DNA of 51,407 bases from Herbinix sp. (GCA_029238935.1 JAQZBN010000023.1:1-51407), one strand, 5' to 3'. Positions 26,396 to 35,562 are shown, counted from the first letter of the stretch. A program made the numbers and translations. The notes: generated by a model not told the origin, from the sequence alone.

Positions 26396-27008
26396 AATTA
26401 AATATGGATTTTACCTGGCTACTCATCCGATGAGAGGCTTTTGGGAGATGAAGAATGAGGATAAGGTATCCTTAAGAAGTGCATTCATAATCATAATGCT
26501 TTTCTTTTTATCCGTGCTATTGAAAAGACAAATGACCGCATGGCAGTTCAATCCGTCGAACACGGAATACTTAAATGTTTGGAAAGAATTTTTTATGAGT
26601 GTTGGACCCTATGGAATTTGGTGTTTATCCTCATGGTGTGTAACCTCTCTTATGGACGGTCAGGGAACGATGAAAGATATCGTTAAGGCTACTGCATGTT
26701 CCTTGCTACCGCTATTAATTACTAATGTATTAGCCGTTATGGTAAGTCATTTGGTGGTTCAAAGGGAAGCGATGTTTTATCTTATTATAACGAGAGCAGG
26801 GCTATATTGGACGCTTGGTCTGATTTTCTTAAGTATTGTATCCATCCATGAATATACCGTATTTAAATCTGTTTCTGTAACCGTTATTTCCGTTATTGGT
26901 ATGCTGGTAATTGCAGGTCTTGGCATATTACTCTTTTATCTGGTACAACAGCTAATCGGCTTTGGCATGGAGGTATGGAAGGAATTTTCGCTGAGAATTG
27001 CAGAATGA
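26355..27008 (+). CDS. Yip1-like multi-pass membrane protein
   Basis: 217 residues with five or so membrane helices and the Yip1-domain layout: an N-terminal segment YGFYLATHPMRGFWEMKNED, then SAFIIIMLFFLSVLL, PYGIWCLSSWCVTSL and long hydrophobic helices. The gene overlaps the NHL gene by 41 bp, with AGGGG 9 nt before the ATG, so translation is coupled. Yip1-like proteins of unknown role recur in bacterial sugar-transport operons next to NHL and DUF5696 proteins; I recall this from family context and cannot verify it here. A role as membrane platform for the NHL protein is inference. Confidence 0.75.
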   Translation: MPKEINLKKSTINEIKYGFYLATHPMRGFWEMKNEDKVSLRSAFIIIMLFFLSVLLKRQMTAWQFNPSNTEYLNVWKEFFMSVGPYGIWCLSSWCVTSLMDGQGTMKDIVKATACSLLPLLITNVLAVMVSHLVVQREAMFYLIITRAGLYWTLGLIFLSIVSIHEYTVFKSVSVTVISVIGMLVIAGLGILLFYLVQQLIGFGMEVWKEFSLRIAE

Positions 27009-27035
27009 TACAGCACGAAAGGGGGAAGAGGGTAT

Positions 27036-29669
27036 ATGAAAGCGAATAGGAAGCCAAGACGTAGGTACAAACTGCTAACTATGTTAGCATTTCTTATATG
27101 GATCGTTATTGGTTATTCTGCTTGTTCAAAACAGAAGGATAATCTGGAAGCGGATATTATGGAAGCGGATGGTCTTGAGATGATCTGGGGGCAAGATAAA
27201 TTAAATGTGGAACAGCTGATGGATGCGCCGGAGGAATCGTCTGCAAAGGGTATGAAAAAAGTAACCGAAAATAATAATTATGTCCTTTATATCGACCCGA
27301 ACACGACGGATGTTGCAGTATATGATAAAAAATCCGATGTATTTTCGCATTCCAACCCGTCAAGAGAGATCGAAGGTTTATCGCTGAATGAGGTACAGCA
27401 GGGTTTATATAGTTCCATTATCGAGGTTAATTTCAGTAATTTATCCGGTAAGATGAGCAGATATTCCTCATTTACTGATTCTGTTTTGTTGGGACAGTAT
27501 GAACTCTATAGCATAGAGAATGGAGTTCGTATTGTATATAAGTTAGGAGTAGATGAATCAAAGCGATTGATTCCTCCGGTGCTTAGTGTTGAAGGCTATG
27601 ATAAAATATTGGCTACCTTGGATGATGACCAAAAATATGATTTCAAGCCTCTTTATAGACTTGTTAAGCACGATAGTATGGCAAAAGAGGAAAAGGACGC
27701 TCTACTAAATACGTATCCGATCCTACAATCAGAGGATGTATATGTATTACGTGATATTACCAGATATGAAAAAGATACTTTGGAGAATATCTTGAAAGAC
27801 CACGATTTTACACTGGAGGATCTGGAAGCAGAGATGCAATATGCCGGATTTGAGCGGGATGAGAATAATGTTGTCTTTGCCATTCCGGTTGATCTTCAAA
27901 TAGATGATAAGGGCTTTGTAGCAGGCCTTGATTGTAGCTATATAAAAAGATCGGGAGATTATAAAGTGACTGATATCAGTCTGCTTCGTGGGTTTGGTGC
28001 AACGAACGAGGAGGAAGGATTTATCTTTCTACCGGACGGTTCCGGAATCCTGCTTGATTTAGTTAACGATAAACCAATCATATACTCAAAGCAAGTTTAC
28101 GGCGCGAATCAAGTGATATCAGCACCTTATCAAACTGAAAATGTGATTCAGAGTATTATGCCTGTATTTGGTATGAGTAGTAGTAAGAAAGCGTTATTCG
28201 GTATTGTGGAACGTGGTGCCGGATTAACCAGTATTGCAGCGACGACTAGATCAGATACAACCCCTCTTGCATGTGTGGAAACAAAAATAAACATAAATGA
28301 TATGGATTATCAGGATTACCAAGGCTTAAAGACAAATCCCTCAGGACTCGTCCTGCCGGCAGATGATCCTAAGGCAATGGTTTCCGTAAGATATTATCTT
28401 ATGAATGAAGAGAAGGTTGACTATAGTCAAATGGCAGAGTTATATCGGAATTATTTATTGGAAGAGGGTGTATTAAAGAAGCGGGAAAGTCTTTCGAACG
28501 TTACTCCGTGTTATATCGAGATGCCCGGTTCCATAAAAAAGAACACCTCTGTTGTGGGAGTGCCTATCAAAAAGGACTTTGCCTTAACTTCCTATGAGCA
28601 GGTGCAAAACATAATGGATCAGTTATTGGAAAATGGCATACAGGGAATCAAGTTCCGGTACACGGGTTGGATCAATGAAGGGCTCCATAATTCGGTTTGT
28701 GATAGATTGGGCTTTATCAAAGCTCTAGGTTCGGAAAAAGAACTAAGAAAATTGTTGTCCTATACTCAAAAAAACTCAATCCAGGTATTTCTTGATACAG
28801 AATTTAACTATGTATATACGGATAAAGCATTTGATGGATTTCGGTACAGCGAGGATGCGAGCCGTCAGTTGGACCATAAAGTAGCAGTAGCAGGTCGCTA
28901 TGACCCTGCTACATTGCGTATGTTTCAATCGGGAAAATGTTATCTAGTTTCTCCGAATACAATGGTTAAAAATTCGAATAACTTCTTTGAAGAGTTAAAT
29001 TCGATGGATCTTAATGTGGGTATCTCGTTGGGGACTATGGGGCGTAATTTGAATGGTGATTATAAGGCAGATCATACGATTACCCGTGATCAATCAGAAG
29101 AAATCTACAAAAGCATCTTTGAAGAGGCTGGAAAGAATTCTTCGGATGTTTTAACGGAAAAAGGAAATGCATATTCGTGGGCATATAGTAGTGATATTGT
29201 CGATTTGCCGATTGGTGGTAGTGATTCCTATGCTCAGGGGCAGGCAATTCCGTTTGCTCAGATGGTATTGCATGGATATATTGATTATGCATCTATGCCG
29301 CTTAATTTAGCCAGCGATTTGACATACGAGACATTGAAAGCGATTGAAACCGGCTCTGGGATCTATGCGCAGGTAATGTATGCTGATGATATGGTTATTG
29401 TGGATACGGATTACGACTATATGTATTCATTAAATTTTAAGAACCGACTTTCGGATATTGCTACAGCATACCATAAGGTTGCTGCTGTTCTGGATCAGGT
29501 GACGGGAGAAATTATGATAAATCATAAAAAGCTTGCTCCTGGTGTGTATTGCGCAACTTATTCCAACGGAAAACAAATCGTAGTGAACTACCAGAATAAT
29601 GATTGGGCGTCGGAAGGGATCTCGGTGAAGGCAAAGGATTATGTGATCATGGAGGATGAGACAAAATGA
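27036..29669 (+). CDS. DUF5696-type lipoprotein, possible glycosidase
   Basis: 877 residues. Lipoprotein signal with IGYSACS (Cys about 30). Residues about 60-480 look like a beta-rich domain (FIFLPDGSGILLDLVNDKP). Residues about 485-800 look like a TIM-barrel-type domain: a start at DFALTSYEQVQNIMDQLLEN, then GIKFRYTGWINEGL, QVFLDTEFNYVYTD and LNVGISLGTMGRNLNGDYKA. The end (HKKLAPGVYCATYSNGK, VVNYQN) resembles C-terminal beta domains of glycoside hydrolases. The sandwich-barrel-sandwich order recalls GH101/GH129-like enzymes, but I cannot assign catalytic residues. Probably acts outside the cell in the same glycan pathway as the GH76 protein. Confidence 0.75.
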   Translation: MKANRKPRRRYKLLTMLAFLIWIVIGYSACSKQKDNLEADIMEADGLEMIWGQDKLNVEQLMDAPEESSAKGMKKVTENNNYVLYIDPNTTDVAVYDKKSDVFSHSNPSREIEGLSLNEVQQGLYSSIIEVNFSNLSGKMSRYSSFTDSVLLGQYELYSIENGVRIVYKLGVDESKRLIPPVLSVEGYDKILATLDDDQKYDFKPLYRLVKHDSMAKEEKDALLNTYPILQSEDVYVLRDITRYEKDTLENILKDHDFTLEDLEAEMQYAGFERDENNVVFAIPVDLQIDDKGFVAGLDCSYIKRSGDYKVTDISLLRGFGATNEEEGFIFLPDGSGILLDLVNDKPIIYSKQVYGANQVISAPYQTENVIQSIMPVFGMSSSKKALFGIVERGAGLTSIAATTRSDTTPLACVETKININDMDYQDYQGLKTNPSGLVLPADDPKAMVSVRYYLMNEEKVDYSQMAELYRNYLLEEGVLKKRESLSNVTPCYIEMPGSIKKNTSVVGVPIKKDFALTSYEQVQNIMDQLLENGIQGIKFRYTGWINEGLHNSVCDRLGFIKALGSEKELRKLLSYTQKNSIQVFLDTEFNYVYTDKAFDGFRYSEDASRQLDHKVAVAGRYDPATLRMFQSGKCYLVSPNTMVKNSNNFFEELNSMDLNVGISLGTMGRNLNGDYKADHTITRDQSEEIYKSIFEEAGKNSSDVLTEKGNAYSWAYSSDIVDLPIGGSDSYAQGQAIPFAQMVLHGYIDYASMPLNLASDLTYETLKAIETGSGIYAQVMYADDMVIVDTDYDYMYSLNFKNRLSDIATAYHKVAAVLDQVTGEIMINHKKLAPGVYCATYSNGKQIVVNYQNNDWASEGISVKAKDYVIMEDETK

Positions 29670-30589
29670 AAAAGACGCAGAAGGTAAGAAGCATGTTTCT
29701 TGTATCGAAGAGAGTATCGATAGGATACGTGTTTGTATTGCCCATTATAATTGGATTAGTATTGATCTATCTGCCATCCTTGTATCGATCAATTATGATT
29801 TCCTTAAGTGAAATTACGTATGAGAAGATGGGTATGGTTATGAAGTTTGACGGACTTACGCAGTACCATTATGCTTTTCGAGTAGATCCGGAATTCGTAC
29901 CCACTGTTCTGAAATCAATAAAAAACCTGTTAATAAATATTCCTACGATAGTGATCTTTAGTTTTTTTATGGCAAATGTCCTAAATCAAAAGTTTTTTGG
30001 CAGGTCCGTTGCCCGCGCAGTATTCTTTTTACCGGTAATCACCGCCACCGGAATTCTAGTCATGGCAGAGGCAAATGATACAATACAGATGTTATATTCG
30101 GGAAGCGGTAAGCTGAATGAAGGTGGGTTAAACACAAATATTTTTAATTTTGAAAACTTTAAGATGATGTTTTTAAACTCTTCCATTAATCAGAGCTATA
30201 TCTCCTTCTTGTTTGCGACGATTGATCGGATTTACTATATTATAACATCGAGCGGCGTTCAGATACTCATCTTTCTGGCGGGACTTCAGTCCATTCCGGA
30301 GTCGATGTTTGAAGCGGCTAAAATGGAAGGAGCAACTTCCTGGGAGATATTATGGAAAATTACATTTCCGTTTATTTCACCTTTAATTTTGGTAACGGTT
30401 TTATATACAATCATTGAAACTTTTTATAGTTTCAGCAATCCTATCGTAGTATATATCAACGGATATCTAAGGGATCCAAATAGTTTTTCCTATGGATCTG
30501 CCATATCACTGATTTATTTTGCTGTTTCAGCTGCGGTGATTGCTGTTATATGGCTAATCATTAACCGTTTTATTGTATATCAGGATTAG
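29666..30589 (+). CDS. ABC sugar transporter permease 2a (MalF type)
   Basis: 307 residues with six membrane helices. The EAA loop reads EAAKMEGATSWEILWKITFP (about 213-232). The start overlaps the stop of the DUF5696 gene (ATGA), so translation is coupled. It carries an insertion of about 40 residues between helices (QMLYSGSGKLNEGGLNTNIF), larger than in the first pair. With the next gene it forms a second complete channel, implying two distinct sugars or chain lengths. Confidence 0.9.
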   Translation: MKKTQKVRSMFLVSKRVSIGYVFVLPIIIGLVLIYLPSLYRSIMISLSEITYEKMGMVMKFDGLTQYHYAFRVDPEFVPTVLKSIKNLLINIPTIVIFSFFMANVLNQKFFGRSVARAVFFLPVITATGILVMAEANDTIQMLYSGSGKLNEGGLNTNIFNFENFKMMFLNSSINQSYISFLFATIDRIYYIITSSGVQILIFLAGLQSIPESMFEAAKMEGATSWEILWKITFPFISPLILVTVLYTIIETFYSFSNPIVVYINGYLRDPNSFSYGSAISLIYFAVSAAVIAVIWLIINRFIVYQD

Positions 30590-30603
30590 AGTGAGGTGTG
30601 AAA

Positions 30604-31548
30604 ATGGAGAAAAGTAATAGAATACAAGCAAAAAATATAAGGTTAATTAGATTAAAAACGAAATATGTTAGTACTCAATTTTTGGGCTCCATAAGCTGGA
30701 GACTCATTAGAACAATCATATTATTGGGTCTTGGCTTTATCATATTGTATCCAATCATAGTAAAAGTAATTGCATCTTTTATGACGGTGGATGATCTTAT
30801 CGATCCAAGTGTAAAGTATTTTCCCAGACATCCTATTCTGGATAACATTAAGCACGTGTATTACAAGTTAAATTATCCAAAATCATTGCTAAATTCGGTT
30901 GCTTTTTCGGGAGCTATAGCGATCTCCCAAGTCGTTGTTTCGACTTTTGCGGGATATGGATTTGCCAGATTTAAATTTTTTGGGAAAAACTTAATTTTCG
31001 GATTGCTGATGTTAACGTTACTAATGCCACCGCAGGCAACACTGGTCCCGTTATTCTTAACTTTTAAGTATTTTTCCATCGGCCCGATACATATTAATCT
31101 GCTGAATACCATATGGCCGTTTATCATTCTATCCTTAACAGGGTTAAACTTAAAAGGTGGACTCTATGTTTTTATGATGCGACAATATTACAGAGGCTTG
31201 CCAAAGGAACTGGAAGAAGCTGCTTTTATTGATGGAGCGGGTGCATTTAAAACATTCTTTTATATCGTTTTACCGAACGGTATACCGCTTATGGTTACCA
31301 TATTTTTATTCGCGTTTACCTGGCAGTGGTCAGAAGCAATCTATACTCCGCTGCTTTTGCCGAATATTCAAGTTCTGACAAGACTTATGCTTAATGTTAT
31401 TTCTCCAAACAGAGACATTGATCCGGCTTATTTATCCGTTATTAAAAATACTGCGGGGTTATTTACGATATTCCCAATCATTATAGTGTATTTGACGCTG
31501 CAGAGATATTTTATTAAAGGAATCGAGAGAAGTGGAATTGTTGGTTAA
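30604..31548 (+). CDS. ABC sugar transporter permease 2b (MalG type)
   Basis: 314 residues from the ATG at 30604, 6-7 nt after GAGG; a GTG at 30598 is too close to it. Six membrane helices after a basic N-terminus; the EAA loop is EEAAFIDGAGAFKTFFYIVL (about 205-224). Second half of the second channel. The GH76 gene begins 16 nt after its stop. Confidence 0.9.
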   Translation: MEKSNRIQAKNIRLIRLKTKYVSTQFLGSISWRLIRTIILLGLGFIILYPIIVKVIASFMTVDDLIDPSVKYFPRHPILDNIKHVYYKLNYPKSLLNSVAFSGAIAISQVVVSTFAGYGFARFKFFGKNLIFGLLMLTLLMPPQATLVPLFLTFKYFSIGPIHINLLNTIWPFIILSLTGLNLKGGLYVFMMRQYYRGLPKELEEAAFIDGAGAFKTFFYIVLPNGIPLMVTIFLFAFTWQWSEAIYTPLLLPNIQVLTRLMLNVISPNRDIDPAYLSVIKNTAGLFTIFPIIIVYLTLQRYFIKGIERSGIVG

Positions 31549-31564
31549 GGAAAGGGAGGATATA

Positions 31565-33100
31565 ATGATAAAACGAAAAGGTGCGGCATTAGTTGCAGGA
31601 TTTTGCTTTCTTTCGATGATGATTTTTTCGGCATGTAGTAATGCCACTGTATCTACGGATACGGTGGTAGACGAAAATGATAGCGAAGATTCGCAGCATG
31701 ATGTAACAAATGGTAATCAGGAAGATTTACAACAGGGTGTATCGGATTCTAATCCACAAGATGCGCAACAAGATATAGAAGATGGTAATAGCATAGTTTC
31801 ACAAAAAGACAGTACAGAAAATAATAGCGAAAATTCACAACAAAATAATACAAAAAATATAGATGGAGAGACGGAAATGGAAGAAACACTGACGAGTAAT
31901 CTAGAGGATCATAGCAAGCTGGCAGAAACCTTTACAAATGATTTGGAGATGAAAGAGTTTGCTGATAGAAATAAGAAAAGAGCAACCGAATTGGCCGAGC
32001 AGTTTTATAAGGATTTTTATATTGCAGATAAAGGATTTCTGAGGTTGTATTATCCACCTGAGGTATTAACACAAACACAGGTCAAAAATGAGCCTGCAAC
32101 TTGTTGGGAATATGGAGCATTGATGTCTATGCAGTCCCAACTGGCAATTATGGATCAGGAACAGATACCTATGCTTAATCATGTGAACGAGAATCTTGAT
32201 TACTATGGTTTTCTAAAAGAAGATAAATTATGGGGATATGTCGTAAGAAGAGGTAGCAAGAAGCTTGGTGCCACAGACCCTGGAATGGCTTATGATGATA
32301 ATGAGTGGCTTGTCATCAATTTCTTGCGTTCCTATGAGGTGACAGGGAAAAAAGAATATTTAGAAAAAGCAGAATTCTTAATGAACTTTGTTTTGGAAGA
32401 GGCATGGTTTGAACCTTTGGGAGGAATATTCTGGGATTCCAGACATGAAGCCAGACATAGTTGCTCTAACCAACCGACCATAAAACCTCTTGTAGATTTG
32501 TATCAACATACAGGGAAAGAAGAATATTTAGAGTGGGCTAAAAAAGTATATGACTTTGCAATCACATTAAAAAATCCGGAGTTGAATATTTATGAGGATT
32601 TGGTTAGAGCACATCAGGATGCGAATGGAAACTGGGTCGAAGGTATTCCTGGGGGCGGATATTATACCTACAATACCGGAACTATGATTTCAGGAGCAGC
32701 AGCATTGTATGGAGTTACCGGAGAAGAAAAATATCTGGAAGAAGCTTTGTCGGCAGCCAAAGGCGCATATGACTATTTTAGCAGGTCGGTATCAGAGACG
32801 GTTACTTATTGGCCTTGTATCTCTAATATTTGGTTTAATTGTATTCTTTTAAGAGGTTATATTGATTTATATGAGTATGCCCCTGAGCAAGCGAAAGTGT
32901 ATATTATGACCTTCCAAAATTCAATGGATTTTGCATACGAGAATTATTTATATGAAGGATATATGCCGATCAATTGGGTCAGAGGCTGGGGAACACAGGA
33001 ACGAGATAAGAACCTGCGTATGGATGCCCTGGACCATTCTGCCAATATTGAAATGTATGCTATGTTAGCTAATTGGCAGAAAGCTCGAAGCGTAGAGTAA
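31565..33100 (+). CDS. GH76 alpha-1,6-mannanase-like lipoprotein
   Basis: 511 residues from the ATG at 31565 after AAAGGGAGG. Lipoprotein signal with IFSACS (Cys24). A linker of about 70 residues contains roughly five 12-residue Asp/Asn/Gln repeats (DSEDSQHDVTNG, NQEDLQQGVSDS, NPQDAQQDIEDG). The catalytic domain is an alpha/alpha toroid: MAYDDNEWLVINFL holds the paired catalytic aspartates of GH76 (D244-D245), followed by GGIFWDSR, SNQPTIKPLVDLY and YTYNTGTMISGAAALYG, all in GH76 order. GH76 enzymes cut alpha-1,6-mannan backbones of fungal and actinobacterial glycans. As last gene of the transport operon it points to a mannan-like substrate outside the cell. Confidence 0.82.
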   Translation: MIKRKGAALVAGFCFLSMMIFSACSNATVSTDTVVDENDSEDSQHDVTNGNQEDLQQGVSDSNPQDAQQDIEDGNSIVSQKDSTENNSENSQQNNTKNIDGETEMEETLTSNLEDHSKLAETFTNDLEMKEFADRNKKRATELAEQFYKDFYIADKGFLRLYYPPEVLTQTQVKNEPATCWEYGALMSMQSQLAIMDQEQIPMLNHVNENLDYYGFLKEDKLWGYVVRRGSKKLGATDPGMAYDDNEWLVINFLRSYEVTGKKEYLEKAEFLMNFVLEEAWFEPLGGIFWDSRHEARHSCSNQPTIKPLVDLYQHTGKEEYLEWAKKVYDFAITLKNPELNIYEDLVRAHQDANGNWVEGIPGGGYYTYNTGTMISGAAALYGVTGEEKYLEEALSAAKGAYDYFSRSVSETVTYWPCISNIWFNCILLRGYIDLYEYAPEQAKVYIMTFQNSMDFAYENYLYEGYMPINWVRGWGTQERDKNLRMDALDHSANIEMYAMLANWQKARSVE

Positions 33101-33240
33101 AGTAACAAAATATGAGTTCAGACAGAAGATTTACGGAAAAAGTGACTTCTAAGTTATTGCAATAAGTGAATAGGGATAGGATAAGGTTATTAAATGTATA
33201 GTTATACCGAGCATCAGCATGAAATATAATTTTTGTTATC

Positions 33241-33279
33241 AAGCCGGAATGGATAGGATGGGGTCTGTTCCGGCTTTTT
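33241..33279 (+). terminator. Terminator of the transport/GH76 operon
   Basis: AAGCCGGAA pairs with TTCCGGCTT around an 18-nt loop, followed by a T run. It closes the 14.5-kb operon begun at 18538. Confidence 0.88.
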
Positions 33280-33499
33280 GCTATACGTTGATAATAGATA
33301 AGATTAATGCTGATAGCTCAGTATATAATGAAATTATTAATGGGATGTTGATAGGATGCATGGAGGGAAATACTTAAATTTTATGAATAGTTAAGCTATT
33401 CTATAAATCAAATATTGCATACCATCTATTAACATGTTAATTAGCATGAGATTCTTGATTTTATATTTTATAAGGAATAGACGAGTCTAGCAAAAAATA
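33280..33499. other. Intergenic region before the pyrophosphatase gene
   Basis: Part of a 519-base gap whose other contents are the operon terminator and the next promoter. AT-rich; I see no gene, repeat or RNA structure in it. Confidence 0.4.
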
Positions 33500-33528
33500 T
33501 TGACAATTGTTGATGGAAAGGTTAAACT
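33500..33528 (+). promoter_or_regulatory. Promoter of the pyrophosphatase gene
   Basis: TTGACA (33500-33505), 17-nt spacer, TAAACT (33523-33528); about 90 nt before the start codon. Confidence 0.65.
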
Positions 33529-33619
33529 TTCGATACTTAATCGAATAGGAGTTCCGATTGAAGCCAATATTAATACATGAGTATTCAACAAGGTACGAAG
33601 AAATGAGGAGATTTATTAT

Positions 33620-34150
33620 ATGAGCAATATTTGGCATGATATGAGCCCAAAGAGAATAACACCGAAGGATTTTGTTGCAGTAATAGAGATCTCGAAGGGT
33701 AGTAAGAAAAAGTATGAGTTGGATAAAGAAACAGGGTTAATTATTTTGGATCGAATCTTATATACTTCAACCCATTATCCAGCGAATTATGGGTTTATAC
33801 CAAGAACCTATGGAGATGATAAGGATCCCCTTGACGTACTGGTGTTATGTTCCGAAGCAATCGAACCTATGTCCTTGGTGCGCTGCTATCCGATTGGGGT
33901 AATGAACATGATTGATAATGGAATGGGAGATGAGAAGATTATTGCAATTCCTTACAATGATCCTACTTACAACTTCTATTCGAACATAGATGAATTACCT
34001 CAGCATATTTTCGATGAGATGAAGCATTTTTTTAGTATATATAAGCAGCTGGAACACAAAGAAACAGCGGTTAACGAATTTGGAGGACCTGAGGAAGCAA
34101 TTCAAATTATTGATCATTGCATAATAAATTATAGGAATACATTTTGTTAA
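33620..34150 (+). CDS. ppa: Soluble inorganic pyrophosphatase (family I)
   Basis: 176 residues, the normal length. The metal-site cluster is seen in [15 protein letters not shown] (about 62-76; three Asp), the upstream [10 protein letters not shown] and the later DNGMGDEK. It splits PPi to phosphate in the cytoplasm, pulling biosynthetic reactions forward. The start follows GAGGAG. Single gene between its own promoter and a terminator. Family I enzymes are less common than membrane PPases in clostridia, so this could also serve a special role, but nothing in sequence shows it. Confidence 0.92.
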   Translation: MSNIWHDMSPKRITPKDFVAVIEISKGSKKKYELDKETGLIILDRILYTSTHYPANYGFIPRTYGDDKDPLDVLVLCSEAIEPMSLVRCYPIGVMNMIDNGMGDEKIIAIPYNDPTYNFYSNIDELPQHIFDEMKHFFSIYKQLEHKETAVNEFGGPEEAIQIIDHCIINYRNTFC

Positions 34151-34219
34151 TAAACTTGAATACAATAACGGTTATATATAAGAATAATATGAAAAAAATA
34201 ATGATACCTTATAAAGAAT

Positions 34220-34280
34220 AAGGATATATTACAAGGATGAGGTTTGGTACGTGCCAAAATAATTGTATATATCCTTTTTT
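34220..34280 (+). terminator. Terminator after the pyrophosphatase gene
   Basis: AAGGATATA-tt-ACAA pairs with TTGT-a-TATATCCTT and six or more T follow. The long loop contains GGTTTGGTACGTGCC, a small inner hairpin. Confidence 0.75.
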
Positions 34281-34459
34281 GTTATAAGAATTATATGGTT
34301 TATTACTTTTTGAAATAGCTGTGATAAGCACTTTTGATACATTTATAAGCGGTAAGAATGAGTAATTTCCAAAATATTTAATTTGTAAAGAAGTCAATAC
34401 CATGTTAAAATTTAATAAAATTGGTAGATAATACATATAGCAAGGTAGGAGGTGGGAAT

Positions 34460-35368
34460 TTGACAATGAAGAAGAAAATACTGTTTATATTTAATCCCCA
34501 TGCAGGAAAAGGTAAAATAAAGACAAAGCTAACCAGCATTTTGGAGCTCTTCATAAGAAATAATTATGAGGTAATTACCTATGTTACTCTCGGCAAAAAG
34601 GACGCAAAGCGCATTGTAATCGATTGCATGAATCGAGATGAATATGATTATGTTGTATGTTCCGGAGGGGATGGAACATTGAATGAAGTAATCAATGGAC
34701 TAATGGTATGTAATAAACAAGTGAAGGTAGGGTATATACCTTCAGGAACCACCAATGATTTTGCTTACAGCTTAGGATTAAAAAACAACATGATGAAATC
34801 AGCTATTACAGTTCTGGACGGGAAAGAGTTCGCCTGTGATGTAGGTGAGATAAACGGGGAATACTTTACCTATACGGCTGCCTTTGGAATCTTTACCGAT
34901 GCATCCTATGAGACACCTCAGATTACGAAAAATATATTAGGCGGATTGGCTTATGTTCTGGAAGGTATTAAAAGACTGCCGAACTGGAAGTCCTACCATA
35001 TGAAAATAACCTGTGCAGATCAGGTAATTACAGATAACTTCATCTATGGTATGATTGCAAATTCCAATTCTGTCGGAGGGATTAAAGGAATTACCGGAAA
35101 AGACGTTCACTTAGACGATGGACAATTCGAAGGGATTTTTATTAAAGTGCCTCAGAATGTACTGGATTTACAGGCAATTATCAATGATCTTTTGAAGGGA
35201 AATATGAAAAGTAACAATATATTCTTTCTTCCTGTAAAAGATATCGAATTATATTCTGAGGAGCCTGTTCCGTGGACAATTGACGGAGAATATGGTGGAG
35301 AATTTAAGAACATTCATATTATGAATCATAAACAGGCAGTTACTATTATGAGAAATAAGCATAAGTAA
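34460..35368 (+). CDS. Diacylglycerol/lipid kinase family protein (YegS/DgkB type)
   Basis: 302 residues from the TTG at 34460, 7 nt after GGAGG; the ATG at 34466 is 13 nt away and less likely. IFNPHAGKGK (about 9-18) is the nucleotide loop, VVCSGGDGTLNEVINGL (about 67-83) the GGDGT catalytic loop, and VGYIPSGTTNDFAYSLGL the NDFA segment. The C-terminal beta domain includes TIDGEYGG. The family phosphorylates diacylglycerol or related lipids using ATP, recycling lipid headgroup leftovers at the membrane face. Not linked to its neighbours in operon. Confidence 0.88.
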   Translation: MTMKKKILFIFNPHAGKGKIKTKLTSILELFIRNNYEVITYVTLGKKDAKRIVIDCMNRDEYDYVVCSGGDGTLNEVINGLMVCNKQVKVGYIPSGTTNDFAYSLGLKNNMMKSAITVLDGKEFACDVGEINGEYFTYTAAFGIFTDASYETPQITKNILGGLAYVLEGIKRLPNWKSYHMKITCADQVITDNFIYGMIANSNSVGGIKGITGKDVHLDDGQFEGIFIKVPQNVLDLQAIINDLLKGNMKSNNIFFLPVKDIELYSEEPVPWTIDGEYGGEFKNIHIMNHKQAVTIMRNKHK

Positions 35369-35510
35369 ATATTAAAGCAAAATAGACTATTATAAGCAAA
35401 AGTCATGTCTGCAACTATCGTATATACAGGTATGTTTTAATATAATAGGAGAAGAAGCAGAAGATTTATTAAGTGGTAGGATACTTGTCTAATTAAACTG
35501 ACTAAAAAAA

Positions 35511-35562
35511 CATAATGAGCTGAAATAAATGAAGCTAGCTTCATTTATTTCAGCTCATTATG
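35511..35562. terminator. 52-bp perfect palindrome, probable bidirectional terminator
   Basis: The two 26-bp halves are exact reverse complements, centred on GCTAGC at 35534-35539. On the minus strand seven T follow, so it ends the membrane protein/PadR operon. On the plus strand it follows the lipid kinase gene but only TTAAG comes after it. Arms this long and perfect are unusual for a terminator. Confidence 0.7.

Noticed and set aside
31679..31860. The repeat-coding region of the GH76 gene as a CRISPR or phase-variation tract
   Set aside because: Repeats are at protein level and diverged in DNA, with no long identical units; best explained as a linker.
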